Assembly: GCA_039105265.1 (NCBI GenBank)
Contig: JAPFFF010000043.1
Location: 496,001-560,000, forward strand
Direction: 5' to 3'
DNA from: Tritrichomonas musculus
Taxonomy: Eukaryota > Parabasalia > Tritrichomonadida > Tritrichomonadidae
DNA: 64,000 bases
The translations under genes and the position numbers were made by a program. The notes under the pieces were generated by a model. It had not been told where the DNA came from, made no database searches, and worked only from the letters and a program-made list of their open reading frames with translations. The first letter of the stretch is position 1. The number at the start of each line of letters is the position of its first letter. This document shows positions 32,928 through 42,135 of the stretch, one piece after another.

Positions 32928-35900
32928 ATGAGTAAAATGAAAGAAAAAATAGGCAATTTACTTTTAGAATTGGACGTTAACTCACATCAAGCAACAATAT
33001 TAAAATTCATTTCAGATGCCGATGAATTAATAATTCCAGAAAAAGTTGTTCATAAAAGACAACTTTTTCATATTACAACGATCGAAAAGGATTCTTTTGT
33101 AAATTGTAAATTAAAAAAGATTTTTTTTCCATATTCAATTCAAAATCTAAAAGAAGGATGGTGTAACCTAATTAAAAATGTGAATTCAATCATAGTATCA
33201 CCGCAAAATCCTATATTACTAAATTTAGATAATAAGCTATTATTATCGAAATCAAATTTAATATCAAACAATTATGAAAATATTTTATTTGCCAAAAAAA
33301 ATATCGAGTGTATAGTAATTCCTTCTTTTATCAAAAAAATTTCATCTTTTTGTTTTTCTTTCTGTCTAAAATTAAAAAAAAATGAATTCGCTGAGCCTTC
33401 AGAAATTATTTCAATTGATGATTTCACTTTTTCTGATTCATCAATTCAAAATATTGTTTTACCAAATTCTTTACAGTTTATTGGAATTGGGTGGTATAAA
33501 AATACGCCAAAACTAAAATTTGTTCAGGTTTTAGAATATAATAATAATTTTGTTTATGCTAATGATGAGAAAAATATGATAATTCAAAAAAAACGAAAAA
33601 ATCAACAAAATATTTTAATTTATAATAGTAATAAAATAAAACAAGTTTTTATTCCTATTCATATCAAAAATATTAATGCTTTTTGCTTTTTTCATTTTAA
33701 AAATCTTCAAACTATCATTTTTGATAATTCTTCAGAAATAAGTTTAATTGAAAAATTCACTTTTTCTGAATCTTCAATACAATCAATAATTCTTCCAAAA
33801 AGCATCACAAAAATTGATGAATACGTCTTTTCAAAATGCAAAAAGCTTCAAACAATTACATTTGATGATTTTTCAGAGCTTCGCGAAATTGGTAAGTTTG
33901 CTTTTTCCGAATCTTCAATACAATCAATAATTCTTCCAAAAAGCATCACAAAAATTGATGAGTACGCCTTTTCAAAATGCAAAAAGCTTCAAACAATTAC
34001 ATTTGATGATTTTTCAGAGCTTCGCGAAATTGGTAAGTTTGCTTTTTCCGAATCTTCAATACAATCTATTATAATTCCCAAAAAAGTCATTCATATAGAT
34101 GAAACTGCATTTGATAATTGTTCTAAATTAAAAACAGTTGACTTGCCTGATAATACTTCTAATTTATATTTTGGAAAGAATATAATATTTTCGAAATTTA
34201 AATATATCATAAACCTCCAAGATTTTCGATATGGCAAAATTGTTCAAAATGCAGGCATTTTAAGTTTCCTATGCTTTTATAAAGACTCGCTCAAAGATGT
34301 CATTAAAGAATTACTTCTCCCGAAAAAATATGATCTTTATGTAAATTTTAAAAAAAAGTTTTCAGAAAATTTAACTACATTTTTTGATTTTTTTAAGAAT
34401 TTTGATGTTTATTTGTTGTGTCCTTCAATTGGAATGATGTGTGCATATCGAATTATGGAACAAAAAATGTTGCTTAATGATTTGTACATTGAATTATTAG
34501 ATAAAAACAATTGCTCAAATTTTGAATTTCGGTTTATACAGAAATATTCTCAAAATAATTCAATTTTACATAGTTGTAATAATCATATCATTTTAAATGG
34601 AAGTAAATCATTAAATAATAATAATTTAAAAAATGAAGTTGTTAAATATAAGAAAAAATACCTTGACTTTTTTAATTACATTGAAGAAATTAATATGGTT
34701 TATCCAGATGAATTTAAAAGTGTTCCATTATTAAAACAATTGTCTGTAAACAATAATTTATCATTAGTTTTTCTATGTGGGAAATCTTTTATTGAAAAAC
34801 CTGGAATTTATTCATTTCATCTTCATGGTACTATGTCACCATGTGTTAGAGATTTCAATACAGGATTCATCTGTTTTGATGAAAAAAGTAAAAGCAAATT
34901 TCCAGAAAATTTTGAGAACCTTATCCAGCATCTATTAATAAATAATCCTTTATATAAAGATATTGATGAAATAAAATATAATAACATAGAATTCACAAGA
35001 AAACTAACCAATAAAGTGGATGCATCATGTGCATTAGTTATCGAGCCTGAAAATGAAATTAGCAAAAATCCTGGATCAAGATGGCAAAATGGGAAAATTT
35101 ATGTTGGTGTTTCATCCAAAAATGATGGAGAAACAATTCAATTGCCATTTGAAATCGCTATAGCCTCATTATTTCCATTTTTATTTCCAAATGGTCCAAT
35201 TGATGACATTCCAGGTAATAGTTTAAGGAAGAAAGTCAGAAATCTTTTATTGTCACATGAAAGGTATCGTTGTGGCCCAGTTGCAGCTCATTTAATTTTA
35301 TTCTGCTTCGATCTTATTGAAAAAGATGAAAATTTTTATTTCCAAAATTTTGTGAAACCAAAGCAATTTGTACAGGTTCCAGAAAATTACAATAGATCAA
35401 TACCTACAAAAGCTATAATAAGAAAGGCTGATCCAAGTTTCGGACTATATTGGCATATACAACTTGAATCAATAAATGGTTATTGCGAAATTTTTGGTAA
35501 TCCTGATTTGAAGATGACTTTGACATTTGGAAATAATTGGCCAGAATGTTCAGAAACATTAAATGAAATCATGTCCCGCTTTAATGAATTTCAGGACTCT
35601 AATTTCGATATGGTATATTGTGGAGTTGAATCAATGTTCATTTTTGAAGAGAGATTATCTAAAATAAAGGAAAATAAATTTGAAAAATGGTTCAAATACT
35701 GTAATTTACCTAAATGCTCACATTTCGTCTGCCGATTGGAATTTCAAAATAGAGGGGCTCCTCATGTCCATATATTAATGTGGCTTGAAAAGAGAATAAC
35801 TTTATCTGACATTCAAGATCATTTTTATGCTTGCAATCCTCCAATTGAGAGTGTCTTTCTCAAAAAAATAATTAGTTCTCAAATGATTCATTCTTGCAAA

Positions 35901-36773
35901 TATCCACGTTGTTTTTCAGGGAAAGATAGAACCAAATGCAAATATGGTTTTCCAAAGGAAGCTGCTGATGAAACAAAATATGTTGATGGATCTCTCGTTT
36001 ATCAAAGAACTGCTAATGAAACAAATATTGTTGAATATAATCCTGCATTAATTAATGAGTGGGGAGCACATGCCCATATCCACATTTTACGATGTGATGA
36101 AGTTGATATCCCTAATTCTGATGATTCATGTTATTATGTTCTGAAATATAACATGAAAAAAGAACCAAATGTAACAATTACTGTAAATAATCCAGATTTA
36201 ACTTGGCATTCGTTATTTAAAGGAAGGGTTGTGAGTTTAGAAGAAGCCACAGCTCGCATTTTTAGCTTCACCTTTTGTCAAAAAGATGTGGTTACAAAGT
36301 ATATAAACATACAGTTGCCAGATAAAAGAAAAGCTAATTTCGATAACTGGAAACAAAAAACTTATGATGATATTGAAGCATATTTTCTCAGGCCAAAAAT
36401 TGCTGAATATTTTACTATTTTGGACTTTTATTCAGTATTTGATTTAGAATATTTGAAAATAGATAATTCTGATGTTCAATCACATACATTTACAAACAAC
36501 AATATATCAAAAAAAGGAAGAATCGAAAGCCTATTTTATAAAATACATGAAAGAACCAATCAATGTATTGTAACATTTCCCACTTTTGATTATTCCACTC
36601 AAAGAGAAGAGTTCTTATATGAATACTTAATTTTAAATAATAAATTTATTGAAGAACCCAAAATTAATATTGGCGAGAGTTATGATAAGCTTCTATCTCA
36701 AGCAGATTTTTTGAAAATAGGAAATGAAGTAAAAAATGCGATCCGTACTGCTATTATTATATCAAGCATTTGA
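32928..36773 (+). CDS. Helitron Rep protein with N-terminal BspA-like LRR domain
   Basis: The protein has 1281 residues. Residues 20-430 are LRR_5/BspA-type repeats (I.KIDEYAFSKCKKLQTITF, then I.EIGKFAFSESSIQSIIL), with one 47-residue double repeat present as near-identical copies (141-bp DNA period at 33771, 33912, 34053). From about 610 on is the Helitron Rep: LPFEIAIASLFPFLFPNG, GNPDLKMTLTFGNNWPE, the HUH motif in APHVHILMWL (His946, His948) and YVLKY with Tyr1070 and Tyr1074 in the usual Y-x3-Y spacing. Rep nicks and joins single strands for rolling-circle transposition. BspA-type LRRs are normally surface or ligand-binding repeats in trichomonads; their place here is unexplained. The frame ends 42 bases after a possible slip site leading into the helicase. 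Confidence 0.88.
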   Translation: MSKMKEKIGNLLLELDVNSHQATILKFISDADELIIPEKVVHKRQLFHITTIEKDSFVNCKLKKIFFPYSIQNLKEGWCNLIKNVNSIIVSPQNPILLNLDNKLLLSKSNLISNNYENILFAKKNIECIVIPSFIKKISSFCFSFCLKLKKNEFAEPSEIISIDDFTFSDSSIQNIVLPNSLQFIGIGWYKNTPKLKFVQVLEYNNNFVYANDEKNMIIQKKRKNQQNILIYNSNKIKQVFIPIHIKNINAFCFFHFKNLQTIIFDNSSEISLIEKFTFSESSIQSIILPKSITKIDEYVFSKCKKLQTITFDDFSELREIGKFAFSESSIQSIILPKSITKIDEYAFSKCKKLQTITFDDFSELREIGKFAFSESSIQSIIIPKKVIHIDETAFDNCSKLKTVDLPDNTSNLYFGKNIIFSKFKYIINLQDFRYGKIVQNAGILSFLCFYKDSLKDVIKELLLPKKYDLYVNFKKKFSENLTTFFDFFKNFDVYLLCPSIGMMCAYRIMEQKMLLNDLYIELLDKNNCSNFEFRFIQKYSQNNSILHSCNNHIILNGSKSLNNNNLKNEVVKYKKKYLDFFNYIEEINMVYPDEFKSVPLLKQLSVNNNLSLVFLCGKSFIEKPGIYSFHLHGTMSPCVRDFNTGFICFDEKSKSKFPENFENLIQHLLINNPLYKDIDEIKYNNIEFTRKLTNKVDASCALVIEPENEISKNPGSRWQNGKIYVGVSSKNDGETIQLPFEIAIASLFPFLFPNGPIDDIPGNSLRKKVRNLLLSHERYRCGPVAAHLILFCFDLIEKDENFYFQNFVKPKQFVQVPENYNRSIPTKAIIRKADPSFGLYWHIQLESINGYCEIFGNPDLKMTLTFGNNWPECSETLNEIMSRFNEFQDSNFDMVYCGVESMFIFEERLSKIKENKFEKWFKYCNLPKCSHFVCRLEFQNRGAPHVHILMWLEKRITLSDIQDHFYACNPPIESVFLKKIISSQMIHSCKYPRCFSGKDRTKCKYGFPKEAADETKYVDGSLVYQRTANETNIVEYNPALINEWGAHAHIHILRCDEVDIPNSDDSCYYVLKYNMKKEPNVTITVNNPDLTWHSLFKGRVVSLEEATARIFSFTFCQKDVVTKYINIQLPDKRKANFDNWKQKTYDDIEAYFLRPKIAEYFTILDFYSVFDLEYLKIDNSDVQSHTFTNNNISKKGRIESLFYKIHERTNQCIVTFPTFDYSTQREEFLYEYLILNNKFIEEPKINIGESYDKLLSQADFLKIGNEVKNAIRTAIIISSI
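33768..34068 (+). repeat. 141-bp near-identical LRR-coding tandem repeat
   Basis: Two copies of a 141-bp unit lie at 33771-33911 and 33912-34052, with the start of a third at 34053. They differ by only a few bases, implying recent unequal exchange or slippage. Each copy encodes two LRR units (47 residues). Confidence 0.85.
36728..36740 (+). promoter_or_regulatory. Possible -1 ribosomal frameshift site (A-AAA-AAT)
   Basis: In the Rep frame the codons read GTA AAA AAT GCG (36729-36740), so the heptamer A AAA AAT sits in the correct phase for a -1 slip. The slip enters the helicase frame, which is open from 36728. Rep continues only 12 codons past the heptamer before TGA at 36771. The alternative is a simple one-base indel in the A6 run. 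No downstream pseudoknot was identified by eye. Confidence 0.4.
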
Positions 36774-38584
36774 TCAATTTTCCTCGTTATTCTATAGATA
36801 AAATAATACAAAAATTGGTAAATTTAATTAATAGAGGAATTCCCAAAAATTATATTACTGAAGTAATGAACTCCTTTTTAATGCATACAACAAATGAAAA
36901 TAATGAAAGAATTGAAATCAATAAAAATATCGGAAATAATAAACGTATTTTAGATGTTTCGCTCGCATTTATTCAGTATATCAATTCTCTTGATTTAGAA
37001 ATGGTAAACTCAAATTCTAATCATGAAAAAGAATTGCAAAAGTATTTAAATACTAATTATAGTTTTGATCAAATTGAAACAGCCAAAAAAGAATATGAAT
37101 CAATGTATAGATCTTTAAATGATGATCAAAAAGAGTGTGTTGATACAATAATCAAAGATATTGCTGTCAGATCGTCAGTATTTATTAGTGGGAAAGCAGG
37201 AACTGGAAAATCATTTGTTGTAAAATGCTTGCAAAATTATTTTATTTATAAAAAATTACGATTTGTTGTTACTGCAAGCACAGGAATCGCCGCTGTTTTA
37301 ATAGGAGGAAAAACAATTCATTCCGCTTTTTCAATTTATTCAGAAAATGATAAATATAATTCAGGCATATCAATTAACAACGCTAAAGGTAAAGCATTAG
37401 CTGAAAGTGATGTAATCTTTGTTGATGAAGTTACCATGGTTGGAAGATCAATTTTTGATCTTATTGACATTAAATTAAGAGAAATCAAAGCACATTTTTA
37501 TAATAGAAAAGATCTGCTTGAAATACCATTTGGAGGTACAATGCTCATATTATCAGGTGATTTGGGCCAAGTTCCTTGCGTTGTCAAAAATGCGGATGAC
37601 ATGGCACAATTTTTGGAAATGTTTAATAATATGGAATCTTTCAAGCATTTTAAATTATGCCCTTTGAACACAATAATGCGCAGAAATCAAGAAAGTGATG
37701 ATTTTTTAACTATCCAAGACAAGATTCGAAATTACAATGAGAATGATAAATTATCAAAGGAAGTAATTGATATTATGCTTTCGAAATTTATAAAAATAAA
37801 TACTCAAATGGATTATTATCAAAAAATTTTAAAATTTGTTGGCTTGAAAGGAATGGCAATATTTTATAAGAATTCTTCATGTGATGATTACAATAATGCT
37901 ATTTTAGAAAAATTTGCAGTTGAAAATTCACGTGAAATCTATAGTATCAGAGGACAATTAATATCAATTAAAAAGAAAAGCTACCTAAATGGAGCTAATA
38001 ATGATTCATTTATCGGGCCACCTAAAGATATTGATTATAAACTTTATCATGCCTATTTAAAAAGAAGAGACTCTCAATCTTTGGTTCCTTTTTGTTTTAG
38101 ATTTTGTATTGATGCCAGAATTATTCTGTTGAAAAATATTGATACTGCCAATGGCTTGGTCAATGGGAGAAGAGGTGATATCAAAGAAATCATATTCGAT
38201 GAAATAACACATTTACCACAGATATTAATTGTACATTTTGATCAAATTTCAATATTTCCTGAAATTGATTATGATATTACTTTTATGAAAGTTGACACAT
38301 TTAGAAAGAATAATGGCTCATCTTTCAATTTTTATCAGTTTCCTATTAAATTATGCTTTGCTGTGACAAGTCATAAATGCCAAGGTCAAACTCTGGATAA
38401 AGTTGCAATATGCATTGATGAACCTGCATTTGCTCATGGAAGTTTTTATGTTGCAATGTCTAGAGTTAGAGGTCTAAATGACGTTATCTTTTTCGGCAAA
38501 AGTTTTCCACAAAATGGACCAATTTTGCATACAAATAATTACATTAGTGATTTGAATTACAAAATTGACCACAAAATTGAATAG
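36737..38584 (+). CDS. Helitron Pif1-type helicase (no own start codon; -1 frame)
   Basis: The frame is open from 36728 and has no ATG until 36866, so it is most naturally the C-terminal half of a Rep-Hel polyprotein. Superfamily 1 helicase motifs follow in order: DQKECVDTI (Q-like), FISGKAGTGKS (Walker A, about 37175-37210), TASTGIAAVLI (Ia), VIFVDEVTMVG (Walker B), LSGDLGQVPCV (III), LNTIMRRN (IV), VTSHKCQGQTLDKV (V) and FYVAMSRVRG (VI). Pif1-like helicases of Helitrons unwind the donor strand during rolling-circle transfer. All motifs are intact with no internal stop, so apart from the frame change the element looks recently functional. Confidence 0.87.
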   Translation, partial: CDPYCYYYIKHLINFPRYSIDKIIQKLVNLINRGIPKNYITEVMNSFLMHTTNENNERIEINKNIGNNKRILDVSLAFIQYINSLDLEMVNSNSNHEKELQKYLNTNYSFDQIETAKKEYESMYRSLNDDQKECVDTIIKDIAVRSSVFISGKAGTGKSFVVKCLQNYFIYKKLRFVVTASTGIAAVLIGGKTIHSAFSIYSENDKYNSGISINNAKGKALAESDVIFVDEVTMVGRSIFDLIDIKLREIKAHFYNRKDLLEIPFGGTMLILSGDLGQVPCVVKNADDMAQFLEMFNNMESFKHFKLCPLNTIMRRNQESDDFLTIQDKIRNYNENDKLSKEVIDIMLSKFIKINTQMDYYQKILKFVGLKGMAIFYKNSSCDDYNNAILEKFAVENSREIYSIRGQLISIKKKSYLNGANNDSFIGPPKDIDYKLYHAYLKRRDSQSLVPFCFRFCIDARIILLKNIDTANGLVNGRRGDIKEIIFDEITHLPQILIVHFDQISIFPEIDYDITFMKVDTFRKNNGSSFNFYQFPIKLCFAVTSHKCQGQTLDKVAICIDEPAFAHGSFYVAMSRVRGLNDVIFFGKSFPQNGPILHTNNYISDLNYKIDHKIE

Positions 38585-38730
38585 ATTTTTTTCATTAATA
38601 ATAATTTTATTATAATTTTAAAAATAATAATAAAAAATTATAAATCATCTTTATGTTTTTTCTTTTGTATTTAATTTTTTTTTTTTTTAAAAAAAAAAAA
38701 AATAATATATATATTGTAAGATTTATAATT

Positions 38731-38770
38731 GAAAAGGGGGCTTGGGGGCGGAGCCCCCCAAAATTTCTTG
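38731..38770 (+). repeat. Helitron 3' terminal hairpin and CTTG end
   Basis: GGGGGC (38744-38749) pairs with GCCCCC (38753-38758) around a GGA loop. It is followed by 12 bases ending CTTG at 38770. A subterminal GC hairpin about 10 bases from the 3' end is the hallmark Helitron termination signal. A second G5 run just upstream offers an alternative pairing. Confidence 0.85.
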
Positions 38771-38950
38771 TCAAAATAAAACTTATAATAAGTTTAAAAC
38801 GAAGTACATCACTAAGTCAAGAAAGTGTAAAATTATTACATTTTCTAAAAGTTTTGTTAAATAATGTCTTTTCATTTATTAATCATTGCTCATTTCAAAA
38901 TAAAACTTATAATAAGTTTAAAATGAAATACATCACTAATGTCAAGAAAC
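38771..38950 (+). repeat. 124-bp tandem array, right part
   Basis: This continues the left array after the Helitron: the remaining 85 bases of the interrupted unit, then a unit from 38856 that contains the uninterrupted insertion site (GCTCATTTCAAAATAAAAC). The last part diverges (GAAATACATCACTAATGTCA). The open frame at 38653-38982 is accidental. Confidence 0.8.
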
Positions 38951-39025
38951 TGGAATTAATATTGCTGCAATATACAAAATAATTTATTAAAATGTATAAA
39001 TAAGAATGAATATGATTTAAATCTT

Positions 39026-39802
39026 TTATATAAAAGTTTCGTCGTTTGCAATTAAAAATTTTTCTTCAATCATTAAAATATAAAATATAAATATTTCTCT
39101 CGAAGCCTGGTTAAAAATAACTGATGCATCAATAAGAGATAAAACTTTATCATGCAAAGTTTTTACGTTTACAATAGTTGTAATACTTAGTACAACTTTG
39201 AAAGCCAATTCAATGATTGAAATAGAAAGATTTCTAGATTCATAATTTTTTAAAACTATGTCAACTGTTTGAACGATATTGGTAGTATATAAAATGTTTG
39301 AAATATTTTTCTTCTCATATTTTCTTATGTATAAACAAAGGATCCAAAAAGAATCTTCGAAAATATGATCGGTTTTGTAAATTCTTTGTAGAAATGTTTC
39401 ATCTACGACTGATTTGGCCGATAATTTAATTATCTGTATCAAAACATTTATCAATAATTTTGATATATCCATAGAAATTAGGTATTGCTGAAAAAGATCT
39501 GATAAATTGATTAAACGATTTATTAAATGCGTAGATGTAAATTGTAAAATTGAACTATGTATAATGTTTTGATCATTCGCTGATTCGAGAAGCTTAGACA
39601 TTATTGGGATAACATAATTTGCATCTATGTCTGTTGGCTTTATATGATCAAATATATAAGCAATGATAGCTAAATCATCTGTTAATTTTAAGAAATCTAA
39701 GCAATCAAAATGCTTCAAACTGTCATCATGAGTTTGACTTGTTTCTATTTCTTCTTCTTCTTCTACAAATTTTATTTTGTCAGCTTTATAATTGGAAAGC
39801 AT
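39026..39802 (-). CDS. Unknown all-helical (armadillo-like) protein carried inside the hAT
   Basis: The ATG at 39802 gives 258 residues; an upstream TTG is not needed. After an acidic start (KFVEEEEEIETSQ) the protein is almost entirely helical with repeated Leu/Ile patterns (YVIPIMSKLLES, LLINVLIQIIKLS, NIVQTVDIVLKNY, IIELAFKVVLSITT), resembling armadillo/HEAT repeats, although no family is certain. It is divergent from the transposase, start to start 98 bp apart, and lies within the arrays that bound the hAT. It may be captured host cargo or an accessory gene of the element. The frame is intact. Confidence 0.6.
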   Translation of the reverse strand: MLSNYKADKIKFVEEEEEIETSQTHDDSLKHFDCLDFLKLTDDLAIIAYIFDHIKPTDIDANYVIPIMSKLLESANDQNIIHSSILQFTSTHLINRLINLSDLFQQYLISMDISKLLINVLIQIIKLSAKSVVDETFLQRIYKTDHIFEDSFWILCLYIRKYEKKNISNILYTTNIVQTVDIVLKNYESRNLSISIIELAFKVVLSITTIVNVKTLHDKVLSLIDASVIFNQASREIFIFYILMIEEKFLIANDETFI

Positions 39803-39900
39803 TATATGAAATAAGTGAATTTTTTTGTTATTCAAATTTTGTATTGTTTATTGAATTCAATTTTCTGAGTTCTTAACGGCTTTTGTATCTTGCTTAAAAA

Positions 39901-41775
39901 ATGAACGGAAATACATGCGCAAAAAGGGTTCTAAAATTTGGAGACCATTTTAAAAAACCTGATCTCATTGATATTCCAGGGCCATCATATCCTCCTCATC
40001 CTTTAAACATCAAAGTCGAACTAAATGATTGGCTGCAGTCCAAAGAGTTTCCAAACATTTTCCTTATTAAAGATAATGATGAATGTTTCTATTGTGCGCA
40101 CCATAGTTGCAAAGTATGGTTAAAACTTAACCATACATTCAGAAACATCAAGTCTCACATAAAGTCAAAGCACACTATTACTGAATACCAAATACGTGAT
40201 TTGGAAGATCAAGGAATAAATAATGCAAGAGATGAAGTTAATAACATTCAAATTCCTGAAACCATTGACAAATTAATTTCTGCTAAGTTTAAATGCATGA
40301 TTCTAAAAGGTGGTAGACCTTTTTCTCTTATCAATGATCCAGACATTAAAAGTGTGCTCCACTTTCTTGGAACAAGAGAAAGCTTACGTGATAAATGCCA
40401 AGAAATTGCTTTATTAATCAAGTCCACAATTAAATATTCTTTGAGTGGAAGCTCTTTTGTATCTGTAGCAGTTGATGAATGGTCAGATTTGATGAAAAAG
40501 AGATACATTGGCCTTACTGCCCGCTGCATTTTCAATGGAAGACCAACCACATATTTTTTAGCACTCAGTAAAATCGATGAAGTGCATTTGACAGGTCCAG
40601 ATTTGATGAACAAGATTAATAATCTTCTTGACCAGTATAACATTCTCGATAAAATAATCTTGGCAGTTTCGGACAATTGCAACCTGATGTTGAATGCATT
40701 CAGAAGTTCAACAATATTAAGATTACCTTGCATTTGTCATCTCCTAAATTTATTATTAAAATCATTTTTGGGACCATCTGAAAGCACTATTAATGAGATT
40801 TCCACAGCCGTTCGATGTTTGAGGTGTTCAGAATGCTATTCAGCACTTAAAGACGGATTCGATGAACCCAGAATTGCTAATTATAATGAAATTAGGTGGA
40901 TATCGTTATATGAGTGTTTCGACAGCCTACTCAAATCAAGGAAATCTATAGAAACTTTCTATGCTGAAGAAGAAGCATACGGAAACATCTTGAAATCCAA
41001 ACTGCTTGAATATCACTGGAAATTTATTGATAAGCTCATTAATGTTCTATTTACATACAAATCCGCCATCCAAATACTAGAAACTGATGACTTTGGAGTT
41101 ATTTCATATGCACTTAGTTCTATTTACAGATTGAGGATTTCAATAAAGAAACTTCCTGACGGGGACTTCATAGAAAATAAAAGGAGCTTTGACGAGGAGT
41201 ATGAAAGACTAACGGCATTATTCTATGATCAGATCCACCCAATATATGATGCTGCTGCAATTCTAAATCCATATATCATCAAAAAAATGGTAAAATTAAA
41301 AGAAGGTTCAAACTACATTGAGATGTAGATGAAAAAATATGGATGGAGCCCAAAAAAAACAGTGAAAAGTAAAAGCCGAGCTATTAATTTTTTGAATGGC
41401 CAGAGCAGATGTTTTTCTAGTTCTGATAGCTCTGATCTGGAAGATGATGGATCAGAAGAAATTTCTCCTGTTCAGCGTCTATTGAACATTGGTCTCATTC
41501 CACTAGTTAATGAAAAACCTGATGACACTGACGGTAAGGTTCTGTACAGGTTTTGGAAAAACCGCTTAGATTCTTACCAAGATCCAGAGCTTGCTCAAGT
41601 GGCAATAGCTATTCTCAACTGTTTCTGCTCTTCTTGCTCTGCAGAACGATTTTTTTCTACAGCAGGAAGAGTATTTACCAGAAACAGGATGAGATTAATG
41701 CCTGAGGTGGGCGAATCCCAGGTTATTATTATGTCTAATAAGGAATTGGCCGATAAATATTGCAAGTTTGAGTAA
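39901..41775 (+). pseudogene. hAT transposase with BED-like zinc finger, one in-frame amber stop
   Basis: One frame runs from ATG 39901 to 41775 (about 624 residues), broken only by TAG at 41326-41328. A BED-like finger lies at about residues 62-91 (CFYCAHHSC ... HIKSKH). The catalytic region has VAVDEWSD (about 189), LAVSDNCN (about 256) and LPCICHLLNLLL (about 275). After the stop comes the hAT C-terminal dimerisation segment, ending SSCSAERFFSTAGRVFTRNR with the conserved Glu. All landmark motifs of a hAT transposase are present. The single stop suggests recent inactivation, stop readthrough or a sequence error. It would bind the CAGGG end and TTATCGATAA repeats. Confidence 0.88.
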
Positions 41776-41778
41776 AAA

Positions 41779-42135
41779 TTTTGATTATTATCAAAAAGTC
41801 AACTTATGAATTGAGCTTTGTTGATTAATAAATGAATAAATAAATAAACAATGCTTGTATAAAATGTGTATATAAGTAATGTTAACATTCTTGCTTGTTT
41901 AAAGATTTTGATTATTATCAAAAAGTCAACTTATGAATTGAGCTTTGTTGATTAATAAATGAACAAATAAATAAACAATGTTTGTATAAAATGTTTATTT
42001 AAGTAATGTTAACGTTCTTGCTTGTTTAAAAATTTTGATTATTATCAAAAAGTCAACTTATGAATTGAGCTTTGTTGATTAATAAATGAATAAATAAATA
42101 AACAATGTTTGTAAAAAATGTGTGTGGAAGTAATG
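41779..42135 (+). repeat. 127-bp tandem array, 2.8 copies (hAT right subterminal)
   Basis: Units starting TTTTGATTATTATCAAAAAG begin at 41779, 41906 and 42033, differing by a few bases. The reverse complement resembles the left 124-bp unit (TTCATTTATTAATCA followed by GCTCA), so the two arrays are in inverted orientation. It starts four bases after the transposase stop. Just beyond lies the palindrome AGTCATTACTAATGACT (about 42137-42153). Confidence 0.8.

Larger units (their letters stand above)
31499..38770 (+). mobile_element. Complete autonomous-type Helitron with exact ends
   Basis: The element is 7272 bp long. It starts TCTCTTATTATATT (5' TC) and ends CTTG, close to the usual CTRR, with a GC-rich hairpin 12 bases before the end. 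The flanking bases ATT and TCAAAATAAA join to give the uninterrupted sequence found in the sister repeat at about 38886-38905. There is no target duplication, as expected for Helitrons; insertion is T/T rather than the classical A/T. It encodes Rep (HUH, two tyrosines) and a Pif1-type helicase. Because TC is shared, the ends could shift by one or two bases. Confidence 0.88.
30929..42135 (+). mobile_element. hAT transposon interrupted by a Helitron, right terminus missing
   Basis: The left end starts CAGGGTTGCTTATCGATAAA at 30929, a typical hAT CAGGG end, followed by subterminal repeats. A 124-bp tandem array (31336-31498 continuing at 38771-38950) lies on the left and a 127-bp array (41779-42135) on the right. 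The arrays share sequence in inverted orientation (TTCATTTATTAATCA ... GCTCA on the left, its complement on the right), which ties the two sides into one element. A BED-hAT transposase is inside. No AACCCTG end was found to the right, so that terminus is lost or diverged. Without the Helitron the element would be about 3.9 kb. Confidence 0.65.

Noticed and set aside
38741-38760. Bacterial-type transcription terminator
   Set aside because: The GC hairpin sits 12 bases before the Helitron 3' end in a eukaryotic element; the Helitron end signal is the better reading.
31336-38950. Long terminal repeats of a retroelement
   Set aside because: The flanking similar sequence is a 124-bp tandem array continuing in phase across the insertion, and no reverse transcriptase is present.
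38653-38982. 109-codon frame at the Helitron 3' end
   Set aside because: It spans the terminal hairpin and the non-coding tandem array.
41779-42135. CRISPR-like array
   Set aside because: Units are 127 bp with no short repeat/unique spacer pattern, and the genome is eukaryotic; a transposon subterminal array explains it.
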